The position numbers and the translations under genes were made by a program. Positions 38,704 to 50,589 of a stretch of DNA of 64,000 bases are shown piece after piece. Under the pieces are notes generated by a model. That model saw only the letters and a program-made list of their open reading frames with translations. It did no database searches and was not told where the DNA came from. Positions within the stretch are counted from its first letter, which is position 1. Each line of letters opens with the position of its first letter. The DNA is from an uncultured Porphyromonadaceae bacterium (GTDB lineage: Bacteria > Bacteroidota > Bacteroidia > Bacteroidales > Muribaculaceae), in contig CAMWNI010000001.1 in assembly GCA_947175545.1 (NCBI GenBank), positions 310,001-374,000 of the forward strand, in the 5' to 3' direction.

Positions 38704-40830
38704 ATGGCAAAATCTGACGAACAGTTGAAATTTACCCGCAATATCGGCATTATGGCCCATATTGACGCCGGTAAGACCACCACTTCAGAACGTATTCTTT
38801 TCTATACCGGTCTGACTCACAAGATTGGTGAAGTGCATGATGGCGCTGCAACCATGGACTGGATGGAACAGGAGCAGGAGCGCGGTATCACTATTACCTC
38901 GGCTGCTACCACTACTTTCTGGAAGTACAATAACGAAAAATACAAAATCAACCTGATTGACACTCCGGGACACGTTGACTTCACCGTTGAGGTGGAGCGT
39001 TCGCTGCGTGTGCTTGACGGCGCTGTTGCGACATTCTGCGCAGTTGGCGGTGTTGAGCCTCAGTCGGAAACCGTTTGGCGTCAGGCTGATAAGTATAATG
39101 TTCCCCGTATCGGTTATGTCAACAAGATGGACCGCAGCGGCGCTAACTTCTTTGAGGTTGTGCGTCAGTTGAAGGACGTTCTTGGTGCCAACCCCTGTCC
39201 CATTCAGATTCCTATCGGTGCAGAAGAGACCTTCAAGGGTGTGATTGACCTGATCACTATGAAGGCAATCTTGTGGCACGATGAGTCGATGGGTGCTGAT
39301 TACAGCGTAGAGGAAATTCCCGCTAACCTTCAGGCTGAGGCCGAAGAATGGCGCGACAATATGCTTGAAAAAATCGCCGAGTTCGACGACGCTATGATGG
39401 AGAAGTATTTTGACGATCCTTCTACTATCACTGTTGAGGAAATCAAGCGCGCTCTGCGCAAGGCAACCCTCAGCATGGAAGTTGTTCCGATGATTTGCGG
39501 TTCTTCGTTCAAGAACAAGGGTGTGCAGTGTCTGCTTGACTCTGTCTGCGCTTATCTTCCCTCGCCGACCGATGCCGGTGCCGTTGAGGGTCACGCAGTT
39601 GACAACGCCGACGAAATCATCACCCGCGAGCCGTCGAGCGATGCTCCGATGTGCGCTCTCGCGTTCAAGATCGCAACTGACCCGTATGTTGGTCGTCTGA
39701 CCTTCTTCCGCGTTTATTCAGGTGATGTTGAGTCAGGCTCTTATGTACTCAACAGCCGTTCCGGTAAGAAAGAACGTGTAAGCCGTCTGTTCCAGATGCA
39801 CTCGAACAAGCAGAACCCCATGGAGAAGATTGGTTGCGGCGATATCGGTGCAGGCGTAGGCTTCAAGGATATCCGCACCGGTGACACCCTCTGTGCCGAG
39901 GGCGCTCCGATTGTTCTGGAAGCAATGGAATTCCCCGATCCCGTTATTGGTATCGCGGTTGAGCCGAAGACTCAGAAGGACCTCGAGAAACTGTCAGTTG
40001 GTTTGCAGAAGCTTGCTGAAGAGGATCCGACCTTCCGCGTTGAGACCAACGAGGAAACCGGCCAGACTGTCATCTCCGGTATGGGTGAGCTTCACCTTGA
40101 TATTATTATCGACCGTCTGCGTCGCGAATTTAAGGTTGAATGTAACCAGGGTCGTCCGCAGGTTACATATAAGGAAGCCATTACCAAACCTGTTGAGCTT
40201 CGTGAAGTGTTCAAGAAGCAGACCGGTGGTCGCGGTAAGTTCGCTGATATCATTGTTCGCGTTGAACCGGTTGACGAAGGCTTCGATGGTAACCTTCAGT
40301 TCGTTGACGAAGTTAAGGGCGGTAACATTCCTAAGGAGTTCATTCCCTCAATTCAGAAGGGCTTCCAGACTGCTATGAAGAACGGTATTCTTGCCGGCTT
40401 CCCGGTTGAACACCTGAAGGTGACCGTTATCGACGGTTCGTTCCACCCCGTTGACTCTGACCAGCTGTCGTTCGAACTCTGTGCAATCCAGGCCTTCAAG
40501 AAAGCAAGTGAAAAGGCAGGTCCGACCCTGCTTGAGCCTATCATGAAGGTTGAAGTAGTTACTCCCGAAGAGAGCATGGGTGACGTGATCGGCGACTTGA
40601 ATAAGCGTCGCGGTCAGGTTGAAGGCATGGAAACCAGCCGCAGCGGCGCGCGTGTCGTTAAGGCCAAGGCTCCTCTGGCAGAAATGTTCGGTTATGTGAC
40701 CGCCCTTCGTACGATTACCTCGGGCCGCGCAACATCGACCATGTCGTTCAGCCACTATGCAGAGGTTTCAAGCTCAATCGCCAAGAATGTTCTGACTGAA
40801 TGTCAGGGCCGAGTTGACCTGCTGAAGTAA
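38704..40830 (+). CDS. fusA: Elongation factor G
   Basis: [53 protein letters not shown]. Confidence 0.98.
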   Translation: MAKSDEQLKFTRNIGIMAHIDAGKTTTSERILFYTGLTHKIGEVHDGAATMDWMEQEQERGITITSAATTTFWKYNNEKYKINLIDTPGHVDFTVEVERSLRVLDGAVATFCAVGGVEPQSETVWRQADKYNVPRIGYVNKMDRSGANFFEVVRQLKDVLGANPCPIQIPIGAEETFKGVIDLITMKAILWHDESMGADYSVEEIPANLQAEAEEWRDNMLEKIAEFDDAMMEKYFDDPSTITVEEIKRALRKATLSMEVVPMICGSSFKNKGVQCLLDSVCAYLPSPTDAGAVEGHAVDNADEIITREPSSDAPMCALAFKIATDPYVGRLTFFRVYSGDVESGSYVLNSRSGKKERVSRLFQMHSNKQNPMEKIGCGDIGAGVGFKDIRTGDTLCAEGAPIVLEAMEFPDPVIGIAVEPKTQKDLEKLSVGLQKLAEEDPTFRVETNEETGQTVISGMGELHLDIIIDRLRREFKVECNQGRPQVTYKEAITKPVELREVFKKQTGGRGKFADIIVRVEPVDEGFDGNLQFVDEVKGGNIPKEFIPSIQKGFQTAMKNGILAGFPVEHLKVTVIDGSFHPVDSDQLSFELCAIQAFKKASEKAGPTLLEPIMKVEVVTPEESMGDVIGDLNKRRGQVEGMETSRSGARVVKAKAPLAEMFGYVTALRTITSGRATSTMSFSHYAEVSSSIAKNVLTECQGRVDLLK

Positions 40831-40870
40831 TTCACCCTCAAAGTTTAAAATAGACACAGTATATTTAAAT

Positions 40871-41176
40871 ATGAGCCAGAAAATCAGAATCAAACTGAAA
40901 TCTTACGACCACAACTTGGTTGACAAAAGCGCCGAGAAGATCGTCAAGACCGTGAAGGCCACGGGTGCAATTATCAGCGGACCGATTCCCCTGCCCACCC
41001 ACAAGCGCATCTTCACCGTTAACCGCTCCACCTTCGTTAACAAGAAGAGCCGCGAGCAGTTCCAGCTGTCATCTTTCAAGCGTCTGATCGACATCTACAA
41101 TGCGACCAACAAGACCGTTGACGCGCTGATGAAACTTGAACTCCCCAGCGGTGTTGATGTTGAAATCAAGGTGTAA
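40871..41176 (+). CDS. rpsJ: 30S ribosomal protein S10
   Basis: [35 protein letters not shown]. Confidence 0.98.
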   Translation: MSQKIRIKLKSYDHNLVDKSAEKIVKTVKATGAIISGPIPLPTHKRIFTVNRSTFVNKKSREQFQLSSFKRLIDIYNATNKTVDALMKLELPSGVDVEIKV

Positions 41177-41246
41177 GGAACGCAACGAGAAAAGTTAAGA
41201 CAGAAAACTTAGAAATAAATAATAACCACTCAAAAACTACAAAGAA

Positions 41247-41864
41247 ATGCCAGGATTAATTGGAAAAAAAATCGGAATGACATCCGTTTTCAGTGCCGAC
41301 GGCAAGAACGTGCCGTGCACTGTTATCGAAGTAGGCCCCTGCGTAGTTACCCAGGTTAAGACTGTTGAGACCGATGGTTATGCTGCCCTTCAGCTCGGCT
41401 TCGAGGAAAAGAAGGAGAAGCACACAACCAAGCCCATGGCTGGTCACTTCAAGAAAGCCGGTGTAGCTCCCCAGCGCCACTTGGCCGAGTTCTCAGGTTT
41501 TGAAGGCGAGCATAACCTCGGTGACACATTCACCGTTGAACTCTTCGAGGAGGGCGGCTTCGTCGACATCGTGGGTACCAGCAAGGGTAAAGGATTCCAG
41601 GGCGTAGTTAAGCGCCACGGTTTCGGTGGCGTTGGCCAAAGCACCCATGGCCAGCACAACCGTCTGCGTGCCCCCGGTTCAATCGGCGCCTGCTCATATC
41701 CCGCCAAAGTGTTCAAGGGTATGCGCATGGCAGGTCAGACCGGTAACGAACGTGTTACTGTGCAGAACCTCCAGGTGCTGAAAGTTATTCCCGAACACAA
41801 CATCCTCATGATCAAGGGTTCCGTTCCCGGAGCCAAAGGTTCAATCGTAATCGTAGAGAAGTAA
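41247..41864 (+). CDS. rplC: 50S ribosomal protein L3
   Basis: [29 protein letters not shown]. Confidence 0.98.
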   Translation: MPGLIGKKIGMTSVFSADGKNVPCTVIEVGPCVVTQVKTVETDGYAALQLGFEEKKEKHTTKPMAGHFKKAGVAPQRHLAEFSGFEGEHNLGDTFTVELFEEGGFVDIVGTSKGKGFQGVVKRHGFGGVGQSTHGQHNRLRAPGSIGACSYPAKVFKGMRMAGQTGNERVTVQNLQVLKVIPEHNILMIKGSVPGAKGSIVIVEK

Positions 41865-41867
41865 GTA

Positions 41868-42488
41868 ATGGAACTCGCAGTATATAACATCAAGGGAGAA
41901 GACACCGGTCGTAAGGTGGTCCTTAACGACGAAGTCTTCGGCGTTGACGTGAACGAGCATGCTGTATGGCTCGATGTGAAGCAATTTCTTGCTAACCGCC
42001 GTCAGGGCACTCACAAGAGCAAGGAGCGCAGCGAAGTTTCCGGCTCTACCCGCAAACTCCACAAGCAGAAGGGTGGCGGCGGCGCACGTATCGGCGACAT
42101 CAATTCTCCGGTACTCGTTGGTGGCGGCCGTGTTTTCGGTCCCCGTCCCCGCACCTACAACTTCAAGCTCAACAAGAAGGTTAAGCAGCTCGCCCGCAAG
42201 AGCGCGCTGACCTCCAAGCTGGCCGACCAGCAGATCATGGTTGTCGAGAACTTCCAGTTCGAGGCTCCCAAGACCAAGGAGTTTGCAAGCGTTCTCAGCA
42301 ACCTGAAGCTCGCTGACAAGAAGGTCCTCTATGTCGTAGCCGCTCCGGACAAGAACGTAGCTCTGTCGCTGCGCAACCTGCCCGCATGCCGCATGACCAT
42401 TGCCGCTGACCTCAACACCTATGCAATCCTTAACAACAATATGCTCCTTCTGAGCGAAGACAGCGTTGACGTTGTTAACAATATCTAA
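41868..42488 (+). CDS. rplD: 50S ribosomal protein L4
   Basis: [30 protein letters not shown]. Confidence 0.97.
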   Translation: MELAVYNIKGEDTGRKVVLNDEVFGVDVNEHAVWLDVKQFLANRRQGTHKSKERSEVSGSTRKLHKQKGGGGARIGDINSPVLVGGGRVFGPRPRTYNFKLNKKVKQLARKSALTSKLADQQIMVVENFQFEAPKTKEFASVLSNLKLADKKVLYVVAAPDKNVALSLRNLPACRMTIAADLNTYAILNNNMLLLSEDSVDVVNNI

Positions 42489-42493
42489 CCCCA

Positions 42494-42802
42494 TTGAGCA
42501 ATAACAGACACATGGAAATCAGCATTCAACCCATTGTGACCGAAAAGGCAACCCGTATTGCCGAGAGTCTCAACCGCTACACCTTCCGCGTATCTCCCGA
42601 AGCCACCAAACCTGAGATTAAGGCCGTGGTTGAAGAGCTCTATGGCGTAAAGGTAACCAAAGTGAACACTATGATTGTTCGCCGCAAGCGCAAACAGCGC
42701 TGGACCAAGGGCGGCCTCATCAAGGGCGCAACTTCGCTCTGGAAAAAGGCCCTGGTCAGCGTAGCCGACGGTCAGACAATCGACTTCTACAGCAACATCT
42801 AA
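42494..42802 (+). CDS. rplW: 50S ribosomal protein L23
   Basis: IQPIVTEKATRIAESLNRYTFRV; start may be the internal ATG (MEISIQ). Confidence 0.96.
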   Translation: MSNNRHMEISIQPIVTEKATRIAESLNRYTFRVSPEATKPEIKAVVEELYGVKVTKVNTMIVRRKRKQRWTKGGLIKGATSLWKKALVSVADGQTIDFYSNI

Positions 42803-42816
42803 GCACAGTTCGATAA

Positions 42817-43644
42817 ATGGCAGTAAGAAAATTCAAGCCCACAACTCCGGGCCAAAGACACAAAGTTATCGGCGTATTCAAAGGTACCATCACTGCTACA
42901 ACGCCGGAAAAGTCTCTTACAGTCGGTAAGAAGTCGACCGGCGGACGTAACTCCGAAGGTCACCTCACCACTCGGTACATTGGTGGTGGTCACAAGCGCG
43001 CTTACCGTATCATTGACTTTAAGAGAAACAAGGATGGAGTTCCCGCAGTAGTAAAGAGCATCGAGTATGATCCTAACCGCTCAGCCCGCATCGCTCTGCT
43101 TTACTACGTAGACGGCACCAAGGCTTACATCATCGCCCCCAACGGCCTTGAAGTTGGCACGACTGTTGTCAGCGGTCCCGACGCTGCTCCCGAAGTGGGC
43201 AACGCCCTCCCCCTGAGCAGCATCCCCGTCGGTACTGTAGTCCATGCAATTGAACTGCGCCCGGGTCAGGGTGCCTTCATGGCACGTTCGGCCGGCACTT
43301 TCGCTCAGCTTGTTGGCCGCGAAGGTGACTACGCAATCATCAAGCTCCCTTCAGGCGAACTCCGCAAGGTGCTTTCAGCTTGCAAGGCAACGGTTGGTGT
43401 CGTTGGTAACAGCGAACACTCACTGGAGAGCAGCGGTAAGGCCGGTCGCAGCCGTTGGCTGGGTCGTCGCCCCCGCAACCGCGGTGTTGTTATGAACCCT
43501 GTTGATCACCCGATGGGTGGTGGTGAAGGCCGCGCTTCCGGTGGACATCCCCGTTCGCGTAAGGGTCTTTACAGCAAGGGCCTCAAGACTCGCGCACCGA
43601 AGAAGCAGTCTTCGAAGCTCATCATTGAAAGAAGAAAGAAGTAA
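42817..43644 (+). CDS. rplB: 50S ribosomal protein L2
   Basis: [37 protein letters not shown]. Confidence 0.98.
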   Translation: MAVRKFKPTTPGQRHKVIGVFKGTITATTPEKSLTVGKKSTGGRNSEGHLTTRYIGGGHKRAYRIIDFKRNKDGVPAVVKSIEYDPNRSARIALLYYVDGTKAYIIAPNGLEVGTTVVSGPDAAPEVGNALPLSSIPVGTVVHAIELRPGQGAFMARSAGTFAQLVGREGDYAIIKLPSGELRKVLSACKATVGVVGNSEHSLESSGKAGRSRWLGRRPRNRGVVMNPVDHPMGGGEGRASGGHPRSRKGLYSKGLKTRAPKKQSSKLIIERRKK

Positions 43645-43674
43645 TTGTGAACCCATAAAACACTTGATCGCAGC

Positions 43675-43944
43675 ATGAGTCGTTCATTAAAAAAAGGCCC
43701 CTTCATCAGCGTAAAGCTGGAAAAGAAGGTCAACGCGATGGAAGAGAGCGGTAAGAAGTCGGTCATTAAGACCTGGAGCCGCGCCTCAATGATTGCCCCC
43801 GAGTTTGTGGGCCACACCTTCGCAGTTCATAACGGCAACAAGTTTATCCCCGTTTACGTGACCGAAAATATGGTAGGCCACAAGCTGGGTGAATTTGCTC
43901 CGACCCGCACCTTCCGCGGCCACGCCGGCAACCGCAAAAAGTAA
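43675..43944 (+). CDS. rpsS: 30S ribosomal protein S19
   Basis: [33 protein letters not shown]. Confidence 0.98.
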   Translation: MSRSLKKGPFISVKLEKKVNAMEESGKKSVIKTWSRASMIAPEFVGHTFAVHNGNKFIPVYVTENMVGHKLGEFAPTRTFRGHAGNRKK

Positions 43945-44005
43945 TTTGCCGAGCGCATAAATAAAAATCCTAACCCGAAAACAAAAGTAATTCTATACCA
44001 AACCT

Positions 44006-44410
44006 ATGGGTGTAAGAAAAAGAAACTCTGCCGAACAGAGGAAGGAGGCCAACAAGCAGGTGGCCTTCGCCAAGCTGCTCGACGTTCCTTCCAGCCCCCG
44101 CAAGATGCGCCTTGTCGTTGACATGGTACGCGGCATGGAAGTGAATCGTGCGCTGGGTGTCCTCAAATTTTCCAATAAGGAAGCCGCAGCACGTCTGGAG
44201 AAACTCGTCCGCAGTGCTGTTGCCAACTGGGAAGCCAAGAACGAGCGTAAGGCCGATGCCGGTGAACTCTACATCAGCACCATCTTCTGCTCTCCCGCTC
44301 CGATGCTCAAGCGTCTGCGCACCGCGCCTCAGGGCCGCGGCTATCGCATCCGCAAGCGCGCTAACCATGTAACCGTTGTGGTTGACACTATCGACAACAA
44401 GAAAGCATAA
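44006..44410 (+). CDS. rplV: 50S ribosomal protein L22
   Basis: [38 protein letters not shown]. Confidence 0.97.
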   Translation: MGVRKRNSAEQRKEANKQVAFAKLLDVPSSPRKMRLVVDMVRGMEVNRALGVLKFSNKEAAARLEKLVRSAVANWEAKNERKADAGELYISTIFCSPAPMLKRLRTAPQGRGYRIRKRANHVTVVVDTIDNKKA

Positions 44411-44439
44411 ACCCTCATCTTAAACTTAGACACAAAAGA

Positions 44440-45186
44440 ATGGGACAGAAAGTAAATCCTATCAGCAATCGTCTCGGAGTAATCCGCGGCTGGGATTCTA
44501 ACTGGAATTTCGGCCGTAAGTATGGCGACAACTTGCTTGAGGACTATAAGCTCCGCAAGTATCTGAACGTGCGTCTGGCAAAGATGAGCGTTTCACGCAT
44601 CGTTATCGAGCGCACTCTTAAACTCACAACCATCACCATCTGCACCAGCCGTCCCGGTCTGATTATCGGTAAGGGCGGCACGGAGGTCGACAAGCTCAAG
44701 GAAGAGTTGAAGAAGATTACCGACCGCGAAGTGCAGATTAACATTTTTGAAATCAAGCGTCCGGAACTCGACGCCGAGATTGTTGCCAACAGCATCGCCC
44801 GTCAGATTGAAGGCAAGGTGGCTTATCGCCGTGCTGTCAAGATGGCTATTGCAAGCACTATGCGTGCAGGCGCCGAAGGCATCAAGATTCAGATTTCAGG
44901 CCGTCTGAACGGCGCTGAAATCGCACGTAGCGAAATGTTCAAGGAAGGTCGTACTCCGTTGCACACCCTCCGTGCTGACATTGACTACGCTCTGGTCGAG
45001 GCCCATACCAAGGTCGGTGTGATTGGCGTTAAGGTGTGGATTTGCCGTGGCGAAGTATACGGCAAGCGCGACCTCGCTCCTCAGTTCACCAGCCAGGCCA
45101 AGGAAACCCGCGCACCCCGTGACGGCGGCAACGACCGCGGCAAGCGTCGCGACCGCGGCTTTAACCGTCAGCGCAATAATCGCTAA
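44440..45186 (+). CDS. rpsC: 30S ribosomal protein S3
   Basis: [23 protein letters not shown] domain [11 protein letters not shown]. Confidence 0.98.
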   Translation: MGQKVNPISNRLGVIRGWDSNWNFGRKYGDNLLEDYKLRKYLNVRLAKMSVSRIVIERTLKLTTITICTSRPGLIIGKGGTEVDKLKEELKKITDREVQINIFEIKRPELDAEIVANSIARQIEGKVAYRRAVKMAIASTMRAGAEGIKIQISGRLNGAEIARSEMFKEGRTPLHTLRADIDYALVEAHTKVGVIGVKVWICRGEVYGKRDLAPQFTSQAKETRAPRDGGNDRGKRRDRGFNRQRNNR

Positions 45187-45216
45187 ATTTCTTAACCATT
45201 TGAATCAACAGCAGAA

Positions 45217-45648
45217 ATGTTACAACCTAAGAAAACCAAATTTCGCCGCGCGCAAAAAGGCCGCATGAAAGGCGTTGCCCAGCGCGGCAATCAGCTGGCC
45301 TTCGGTTCATTTGGCATTAAGACCCTTGAGTCCAAATGGATTACCGGACGTCAGATTGAAGCTGCCCGTATCGCCGTGACCCGCTATATGCAGCGTCAGG
45401 GTCAGATCTGGATTCGCATCTTCCCGGACAAGCCTATCACTAAGAAACCCGCCGAAGTCCGAATGGGTAAAGGTAAGGGTGCGCCCGAAGGCTTTGTCGC
45501 TCCCGTGACTCCGGGTCGCATGCTGATCGAGGTCGAAGGTGTTCCCTTCGAAGTTGCAAAGGAAGCCCTCCGTCTGGCCGCCCAGAAGCTCCCCGTAATC
45601 ACCAAGTTCGTGGTGCGTCGCGACTACGATCCCTCACAGAACGTCTAA
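45217..45648 (+). CDS. rplP: 50S ribosomal protein L16
   Basis: [45 protein letters not shown]. Confidence 0.98.
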   Translation: MLQPKKTKFRRAQKGRMKGVAQRGNQLAFGSFGIKTLESKWITGRQIEAARIAVTRYMQRQGQIWIRIFPDKPITKKPAEVRMGKGKGAPEGFVAPVTPGRMLIEVEGVPFEVAKEALRLAAQKLPVITKFVVRRDYDPSQNV

Positions 45649-45663
45649 TAACTGCCCATCATT

Positions 45664-45861
45664 ATGAAAAAAGAAGAAATCAAAGAGATGAGCACGGCTG
45701 ACCTCCAGGAGCGTCTGGCCGAGATGGAGAAGGCTTATCGTCAGCTGGTTGCCAACCACACGGTCAGCACCATCGACAATCCCGCCCAGATTACCAAGGA
45801 CCGCAAGATGATTGCCCGCGTGAAAACTGAACTTCGCGCCCGTCAGCTCGCCGGAAAATAA
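45664..45861 (+). CDS. rpmC: 50S ribosomal protein L29
   Basis: KKEEIKEMSTADLQERLAEMEKAYRQL. Confidence 0.96.
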   Translation: MKKEEIKEMSTADLQERLAEMEKAYRQLVANHTVSTIDNPAQITKDRKMIARVKTELRARQLAGK

Positions 45862-45903
45862 ATCACACCCCATTTCCGTTAAACAAGAAACAACAACTCA
45901 ATT

Positions 45904-46164
45904 ATGGAAGAACAGAGAAATCTCCGCAAAGAGCGCATCGGTGTGGTTTCAAGCAATAAGGGCGACAAAACCATCACCGTTACCGTAAAATGGAAGGAAA
46001 AACACCCCATCTACGGTAAGTTCGTCAACAAAACCAAGAAGTTCCACGCTCACGACGAGAAGAACGAATGCTCAATTGGCGATACCGTACGACTGATGGA
46101 AACCCGCCCCCTGAGCAAAACCAAGCGCTGGCGCCTGGTTGAAATCATCGAGAAGGTGAAGTAA
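45904..46164 (+). CDS. rpsQ: 30S ribosomal protein S17
   Basis: [41 protein letters not shown]. Confidence 0.97.
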   Translation: MEEQRNLRKERIGVVSSNKGDKTITVTVKWKEKHPIYGKFVNKTKKFHAHDEKNECSIGDTVRLMETRPLSKTKRWRLVEIIEKVK

Positions 46165-46229
46165 GTTTTTAACTTCACCCTCTCCATTTGACTAAAAACG
46201 AATCAACCAAATCACAGAATTTTTAGAAA

Positions 46230-46595
46230 ATGATACAGACTGAAACCCGCTTGACAGTCGCTGACAATTCCGGCGCAAAGGAAGCCCTCTGCATTCACGT
46301 GCTTGGAGGTACCGGACGCCGCTATGCGTCAGTCGGCGACATTATCGTGGTGTCGGTGAAGAGCGTTATCCCTTCATCCGATGTAAAGAAAGGCACCGTG
46401 TCGAAAGCTGTGGTCGTCCGCACTAAAAAGGAAGTACGTCGCCCCGATGGGTCATACATCCGCTTCGACGACAATGCCTGCGTTCTGCTTAACAACGCCG
46501 GTGAACTCCGCGGAACCCGCATCTTCGGCCCCGTAGCTCGCGAGCTGCGCGCCACTAACATGAAAATCGTGTCACTGGCACCCGAAGTGCTCTAA
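46230..46595 (+). CDS. rplN: 50S ribosomal protein L14
   Basis: [27 protein letters not shown]. Confidence 0.98.
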   Translation: MIQTETRLTVADNSGAKEALCIHVLGGTGRRYASVGDIIVVSVKSVIPSSDVKKGTVSKAVVVRTKKEVRRPDGSYIRFDDNACVLLNNAGELRGTRIFGPVARELRATNMKIVSLAPEVL

Positions 46596-46618
46596 CCCCT
46601 AACCCATCTCAAACACAA

Positions 46619-46939
46619 ATGAGCAAACTACACATTAAGAAAGGCGACACCGTCTATGTCAACAGCGGTAACGACCATGGCAAAACCGGTCGTGTGCTGA
46701 GCGTTGACGTTAAAAAGCAGCGCGCCATCGTAGAGGGTCTGAACATGGTATCCAAGGCAACCAAGCCGACCGCCCAGCACCCTAACGGCGGCATCATCAA
46801 GAAAGAAGCACCCATCCACGTTTCAAACCTCAACCCCGTTGACCCTAAAACCGGCAAGCCGACCCGCGTTGGCTACGTTGTTAAGGAAGACGGCAAGAAG
46901 GTCCGAATTGCTAAAAAGTCAGGAGAGGAGATTAAATAA
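46619..46939 (+). CDS. rplX: 50S ribosomal protein L24
   Basis: [23 protein letters not shown]. Confidence 0.97.
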   Translation: MSKLHIKKGDTVYVNSGNDHGKTGRVLSVDVKKQRAIVEGLNMVSKATKPTAQHPNGGIIKKEAPIHVSNLNPVDPKTGKPTRVGYVVKEDGKKVRIAKKSGEEIK

Positions 46940-47487
46940 TGAGCGCTATAGACATTCAGAAGGACTATAAGGAACGCATCGTTCCGGCCCTTGAAAAGCA
47001 GTTTAACTACTCTACTGTTATGCAGGTACCCCGCCTTAAGAAGATTGTCATCAATCAGGGTCTCGGCGCCGCTACGCAGGACAAGAAAATCATCGAAACC
47101 GCAATCAATGAACTGACGGCCATCACCGGCCAGAAGGCAGTTCCGACTCTCTCCAAGAAGGACATCGCCCAGTTTAAGGTCCGCAAAAAAATGCCCATCG
47201 GCGCCATGGTTACCCTGCGTCGCGAAAAAATGTACGAGTTCCTGGAACGTCTCGTTCGCGTCGCCCTGCCCCGTATCCGTGACTTCAAGGGTATCGAGAG
47301 CAAACTCGACGGCCGCGGTAACTACACCCTCGGTATCACCGAGCAGATTATCTTCCCTGAAATCAACATCGACTCCGTTTCCAAGCTCCAGGGCATGAAC
47401 ATCACCTTCGTGACCACTGCCGAAACCGATGCCGAAGGCCTCGCCCTTCTCAAGGAATTTGGTCTCCCTTTCAAGAAAAACAATTGA
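46939..47487 (+). CDS. rplE: 50S ribosomal protein L5
   Basis: [34 protein letters not shown]. Confidence 0.97.
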   Translation: MSAIDIQKDYKERIVPALEKQFNYSTVMQVPRLKKIVINQGLGAATQDKKIIETAINELTAITGQKAVPTLSKKDIAQFKVRKKMPIGAMVTLRREKMYEFLERLVRVALPRIRDFKGIESKLDGRGNYTLGITEQIIFPEINIDSVSKLQGMNITFVTTAETDAEGLALLKEFGLPFKKNN

Positions 47488-47515
47488 TCCACACTTTTTA
47501 ACTGAATCGAGCAAT

Positions 47516-47794
47516 ATGGCAAAAGAATCCATGAAAGCCCGCGAGGTTAAGCGCGCAAAGCTGGTTGCAAAGTATGCCGCCAAAAAGGCTGCCCTCAAGG
47601 CTGCCGGCGACTATGAAAGCCTCCAGAAACTGCAGCTGCTGCCCAAGAACGCATCAGTTGTGCGCCTGCACAACCGCTGCTCAATCACCGGGCGCCCCAA
47701 AGGCTACATGCGCCAGTTCGGCATCAGCCGCATCCAGTTCCGTGAAATGGCCTCAGCCGGCCTTATCCCGGGCGTGCGCAAGGCCTCCTGGTAA
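47516..47794 (+). CDS. rpsN: 30S ribosomal protein S14 (long, zinc-independent type)
   Basis: [13 protein letters not shown]...[43 protein letters not shown]; internal ATG of ORF 47429..47794. Confidence 0.96.
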   Translation: MAKESMKAREVKRAKLVAKYAAKKAALKAAGDYESLQKLQLLPKNASVVRLHNRCSITGRPKGYMRQFGISRIQFREMASAGLIPGVRKASW

Positions 47795-47975
47795 GCATCA
47801 GCCCCCGGCTCGACGGCGGCTCCGGCAGTTTGCCGGGTTCGCCGCCGCTACCGAGGCCGGACCAATCATCATCAAAAACCCCGCACTCGCTGCTCAGTTA
47901 ACCAATGTGCGAGCCAAAGTGTGAAAATTAAATATTGTTCGGGACTCCCGAATCAATTTAAAATCATCAAAAAAA
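47795..47975 (+). promoter_or_regulatory. Structured intercistronic region upstream of rpsH
   Basis: Stem-loops at 47814-47847 (CGGCGGC..CCGGCA..TGCCGG..GCCGCCG), 47886-47913 (CTCGC..GCGAG), 47938-47952 (TTCGGG-ACT-CCCGAA). Confidence 0.4.
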
Positions 47976-48374
47976 ATGACTGATCCCATTGCAGATTATC
48001 TGACAAGATTGAGGAATGCCATCAAGGCAAACCACCGTGTGGTTGAAATCCCCGCCTCAAACTTGAAAAAAGAGATCACCAAGATTCTCTTCGAACAAGG
48101 CTATATTCTTAACTACAAGTTTATAGAGGGTGAAACCCCCTGCGGAACCATCAAGATCGCGCTGAAGTATGATCCGAAAGATCGTGTCAACGCAATCTCA
48201 TGCCTTAAGCGCGTGAGCCGTCCCGGTCTCCGCCAGTACACCGGTTATAAAGATATGCCCCGCGTACTCAACGGTCTCGGCATCGCAATCCTTTCAACCT
48301 CGAAGGGCGTGATGACCAACAAGCAGGCCCTCGAAGAGAAGGTTGGCGGCGAAGTTCTCTGTTACGTTTATTAA
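47976..48374 (+). CDS. rpsH: 30S ribosomal protein S8
   Basis: MTDPIADYLTRLRNAIKANHRVVEIPAS. Confidence 0.98.
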   Translation: MTDPIADYLTRLRNAIKANHRVVEIPASNLKKEITKILFEQGYILNYKFIEGETPCGTIKIALKYDPKDRVNAISCLKRVSRPGLRQYTGYKDMPRVLNGLGIAILSTSKGVMTNKQALEEKVGGEVLCYVY

Positions 48375-48394
48375 ATGATAGGAGGAAAACAGCA

Positions 48395-48949
48395 ATGTCA
48401 AGAATAGGTAAAGCCCCCATCGCAATCCCCGCAGGAGTTAGCGTAAGCGTAAACGGAAACGTCGTAACCGTCAAAGGTCCAAAAGGCGAACTCTCTGAAA
48501 CAATCAACCCTGATCTGACTGTCAATGTCGAGGACGGCCACGTTATCGTGACCCGCCCGACCGACGACCGCGACCACCGCGCCCAGCACGGTCTGGCCCG
48601 CGCCCTCATCCACAACATGGTTGAAGGTGTCAGCAACGGCTACAAGAAGGAAATGGAACTCGTTGGTGTCGGTTACCGCGCCAATGCCGAAGGCCAGGTT
48701 CTCGAGCTTGCCCTCGGTTTCTCTCACGCCATTTTCATCAAGCTCCCCAAAGAAATCAAAGTTGAGGCCAAGAGCGAACGTAACAAAAACCCGATGATTA
48801 TCCTCGAGAGCGCTGACAAGCAGCTCCTCGGTCAGGTTTGCGCCAAGATTCGCTCCCTGCGCAAGCCCGAACCTTATAAGGGTAAGGGTATTAAGTTTGT
48901 TGGCGAAGTTATCCGTCGCAAGTCGGGTAAGAGCGCCGGCGCTAAGTAA
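48395..48949 (+). CDS. rplF: 50S ribosomal protein L6
   Basis: MSRIGKAPIAIPAGVSVSVNGNVVTVKGPKGEL. Confidence 0.98.
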   Translation: MSRIGKAPIAIPAGVSVSVNGNVVTVKGPKGELSETINPDLTVNVEDGHVIVTRPTDDRDHRAQHGLARALIHNMVEGVSNGYKKEMELVGVGYRANAEGQVLELALGFSHAIFIKLPKEIKVEAKSERNKNPMIILESADKQLLGQVCAKIRSLRKPEPYKGKGIKFVGEVIRRKSGKSAGAK

Positions 48950-48978
48950 ACTAAATAACTTATAACGCACCAAAAACT

Positions 48979-49320
48979 ATGATTTCTAAAATAGCAAGAC
49001 GCAACAAAATCAAGACTCGCATCCGCGGCAAGATTTCCGGCACTGCCGAACGTCCGCGCATGACCGTCTTCCGCTCTAATAAGGGCATCTACGTTCAACT
49101 GATCGACGATCTCGCTGGCAAGACCCTCGTCAGCGCCAGTTCAAAAGGTCTCGAAGGCGGCACCAAAATCGAGGTTGCTGCTAAGGTTGGCGCCGAGGCT
49201 GCGAAAAAGGCTCTCGAAGCCGGTATCAGCAGTGTCGTTTTTGACCGTAACGGCTACTTGTTCCACGGTCGTGTTAAATCACTGGCAGACGCCGCTCGCG
49301 AAGGCGGCCTTAAATTCTAA
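48979..49320 (+). CDS. rplR: 50S ribosomal protein L18
   Basis: [29 protein letters not shown]. Confidence 0.97.
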   Translation: MISKIARRNKIKTRIRGKISGTAERPRMTVFRSNKGIYVQLIDDLAGKTLVSASSKGLEGGTKIEVAAKVGAEAAKKALEAGISSVVFDRNGYLFHGRVKSLADAAREGGLKF

Positions 49321-49323
49321 AGA

Positions 49324-49851
49324 ATGATTATGGCAAACAATCAGAACCGCGTAAAATCTACTAACGACCTGGAACTTAAGGATCGCCTCGTTGCCATCAA
49401 CCGCGTAACCAAAGTAACCAAGGGTGGTCGCGCCTTCACCTTCGCTGCAATCGTCGTTGTCGGCAACGAAAACGGCATCGTAGGCTGGGGTCTCGGTAAG
49501 GCCAACGAAGTCAGCGCTGCAATTGCAAAAGGCGTTGAAGCCGCTAAGAAGAACCTTATCAAGGTTCCCGTCCACAAAGGCACCCTGCCTCATGAAGCAG
49601 AAGCCAAGTTCGGCGGCTCCCGCATCATTCTCAAGCCTGCAAGCCACGGTACCGGTGTTAAGGCCGGTGGCGCTATGCGTGCCGTCCTTGAGAGCGTAGG
49701 TGTAACCGACGTCCTCGCAAAGAGCAAGGGTTCTTCTAACCCTCACAACCTCGTTAAGGCTACCATCGCAGCTCTTGGCCAGATGGTTTCGCCCGCTCAG
49801 GTTGCCGCCCGTCGTGGCGTAAGCGTCGAAAAGGTATTCACCGGTAAGTAA
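49324..49851 (+). CDS. rpsE: 30S ribosomal protein S5
   Basis: [30 protein letters not shown]. Confidence 0.98.
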   Translation: MIMANNQNRVKSTNDLELKDRLVAINRVTKVTKGGRAFTFAAIVVVGNENGIVGWGLGKANEVSAAIAKGVEAAKKNLIKVPVHKGTLPHEAEAKFGGSRIILKPASHGTGVKAGGAMRAVLESVGVTDVLAKSKGSSNPHNLVKATIAALGQMVSPAQVAARRGVSVEKVFTGK

Positions 49852-49889
49852 CCTTAACAACCCCCACACATTCAAATACAACTTGAACA

Positions 49890-50072
49890 ATGGCTAAAAT
49901 AGCAATCACTCAGATTAAGAGCCGCATCAACGCTCCTGCTGTTCAGAAGCGCACCCTTGATGCTCTCGGCCTGCACAAGATGCACCACACCGTGGTGGTT
50001 GAAGACACGCCCTCAATTCAGGGTATGGTCAAGAAGGTACACCACCTGGTGAAAGTCGAACCCGCAGTTTAA
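49890..50072 (+). CDS. rpmD: 50S ribosomal protein L30
   Basis: AKIAITQIKSRINAPAVQKRTLDALGL. Confidence 0.96.
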   Translation: MAKIAITQIKSRINAPAVQKRTLDALGLHKMHHTVVVEDTPSIQGMVKKVHHLVKVEPAV

Positions 50073-50109
50073 TCAAACACTTTTTAAGTTTATCATCAAT
50101 TAATTCGAT

Positions 50110-50559
50110 ATGGAACTTAGCAATCTCAAGCCTGCCGTAGGCTCCACCAAAAATAAGACCCGTAAGGGTCGCGGACCCGGCTCCGGCAAGGGCGGCACTT
50201 CAACCCGCGGCCACAAGGGCGCAAAATCCCGTTCAGGCTATAGCCGTAAAATCGGCTTCGAAGGCGGTCAGATGCCCCTCCAGCGCCGTCTGCCCAAGTT
50301 TGGCTTCAAGAACCTCAACCGTGTGGCTTACAAGGCCCTCAACCTCTCCGATATTGAAGCTCTGGCTGCGGCCAAGGGTCTCGAAACCATCGACCTCGAG
50401 GCAATGCGTGCCAACGGTCTGGTTTCCAAGAAGGAACTGGTTAAGGTACTCGCAAAAGGCTCGCTCGCCCATAAAGTGAGCGTCCACGCCAATGCCTTCT
50501 CAGCTGCCGCAAAGGCTGCCATCGAGGCTGCCGGCGGTGAAGCCGTTGAGGTAAAATAA
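50110..50559 (+). CDS. rplO: 50S ribosomal protein L15
   Basis: [41 protein letters not shown]. Confidence 0.98.
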   Translation: MELSNLKPAVGSTKNKTRKGRGPGSGKGGTSTRGHKGAKSRSGYSRKIGFEGGQMPLQRRLPKFGFKNLNRVAYKALNLSDIEALAAAKGLETIDLEAMRANGLVSKKELVKVLAKGSLAHKVSVHANAFSAAAKAAIEAAGGEAVEVK

Positions 50560-50589
50560 ACCGGTCAACCCTCTTCTAAACATTCCCCA

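Noticed and set aside
38785-39594. 269-aa minus-strand ORF
   Set aside because: Antisense to fusA, a highly conserved gene.
47565-47924. 119-aa plus ORF spanning rpsN and the rpsN-rpsH gap
   Set aside because: Mostly an alternate frame of rpsN; extension into the gap is Pro/Ala low complexity with no start signal.
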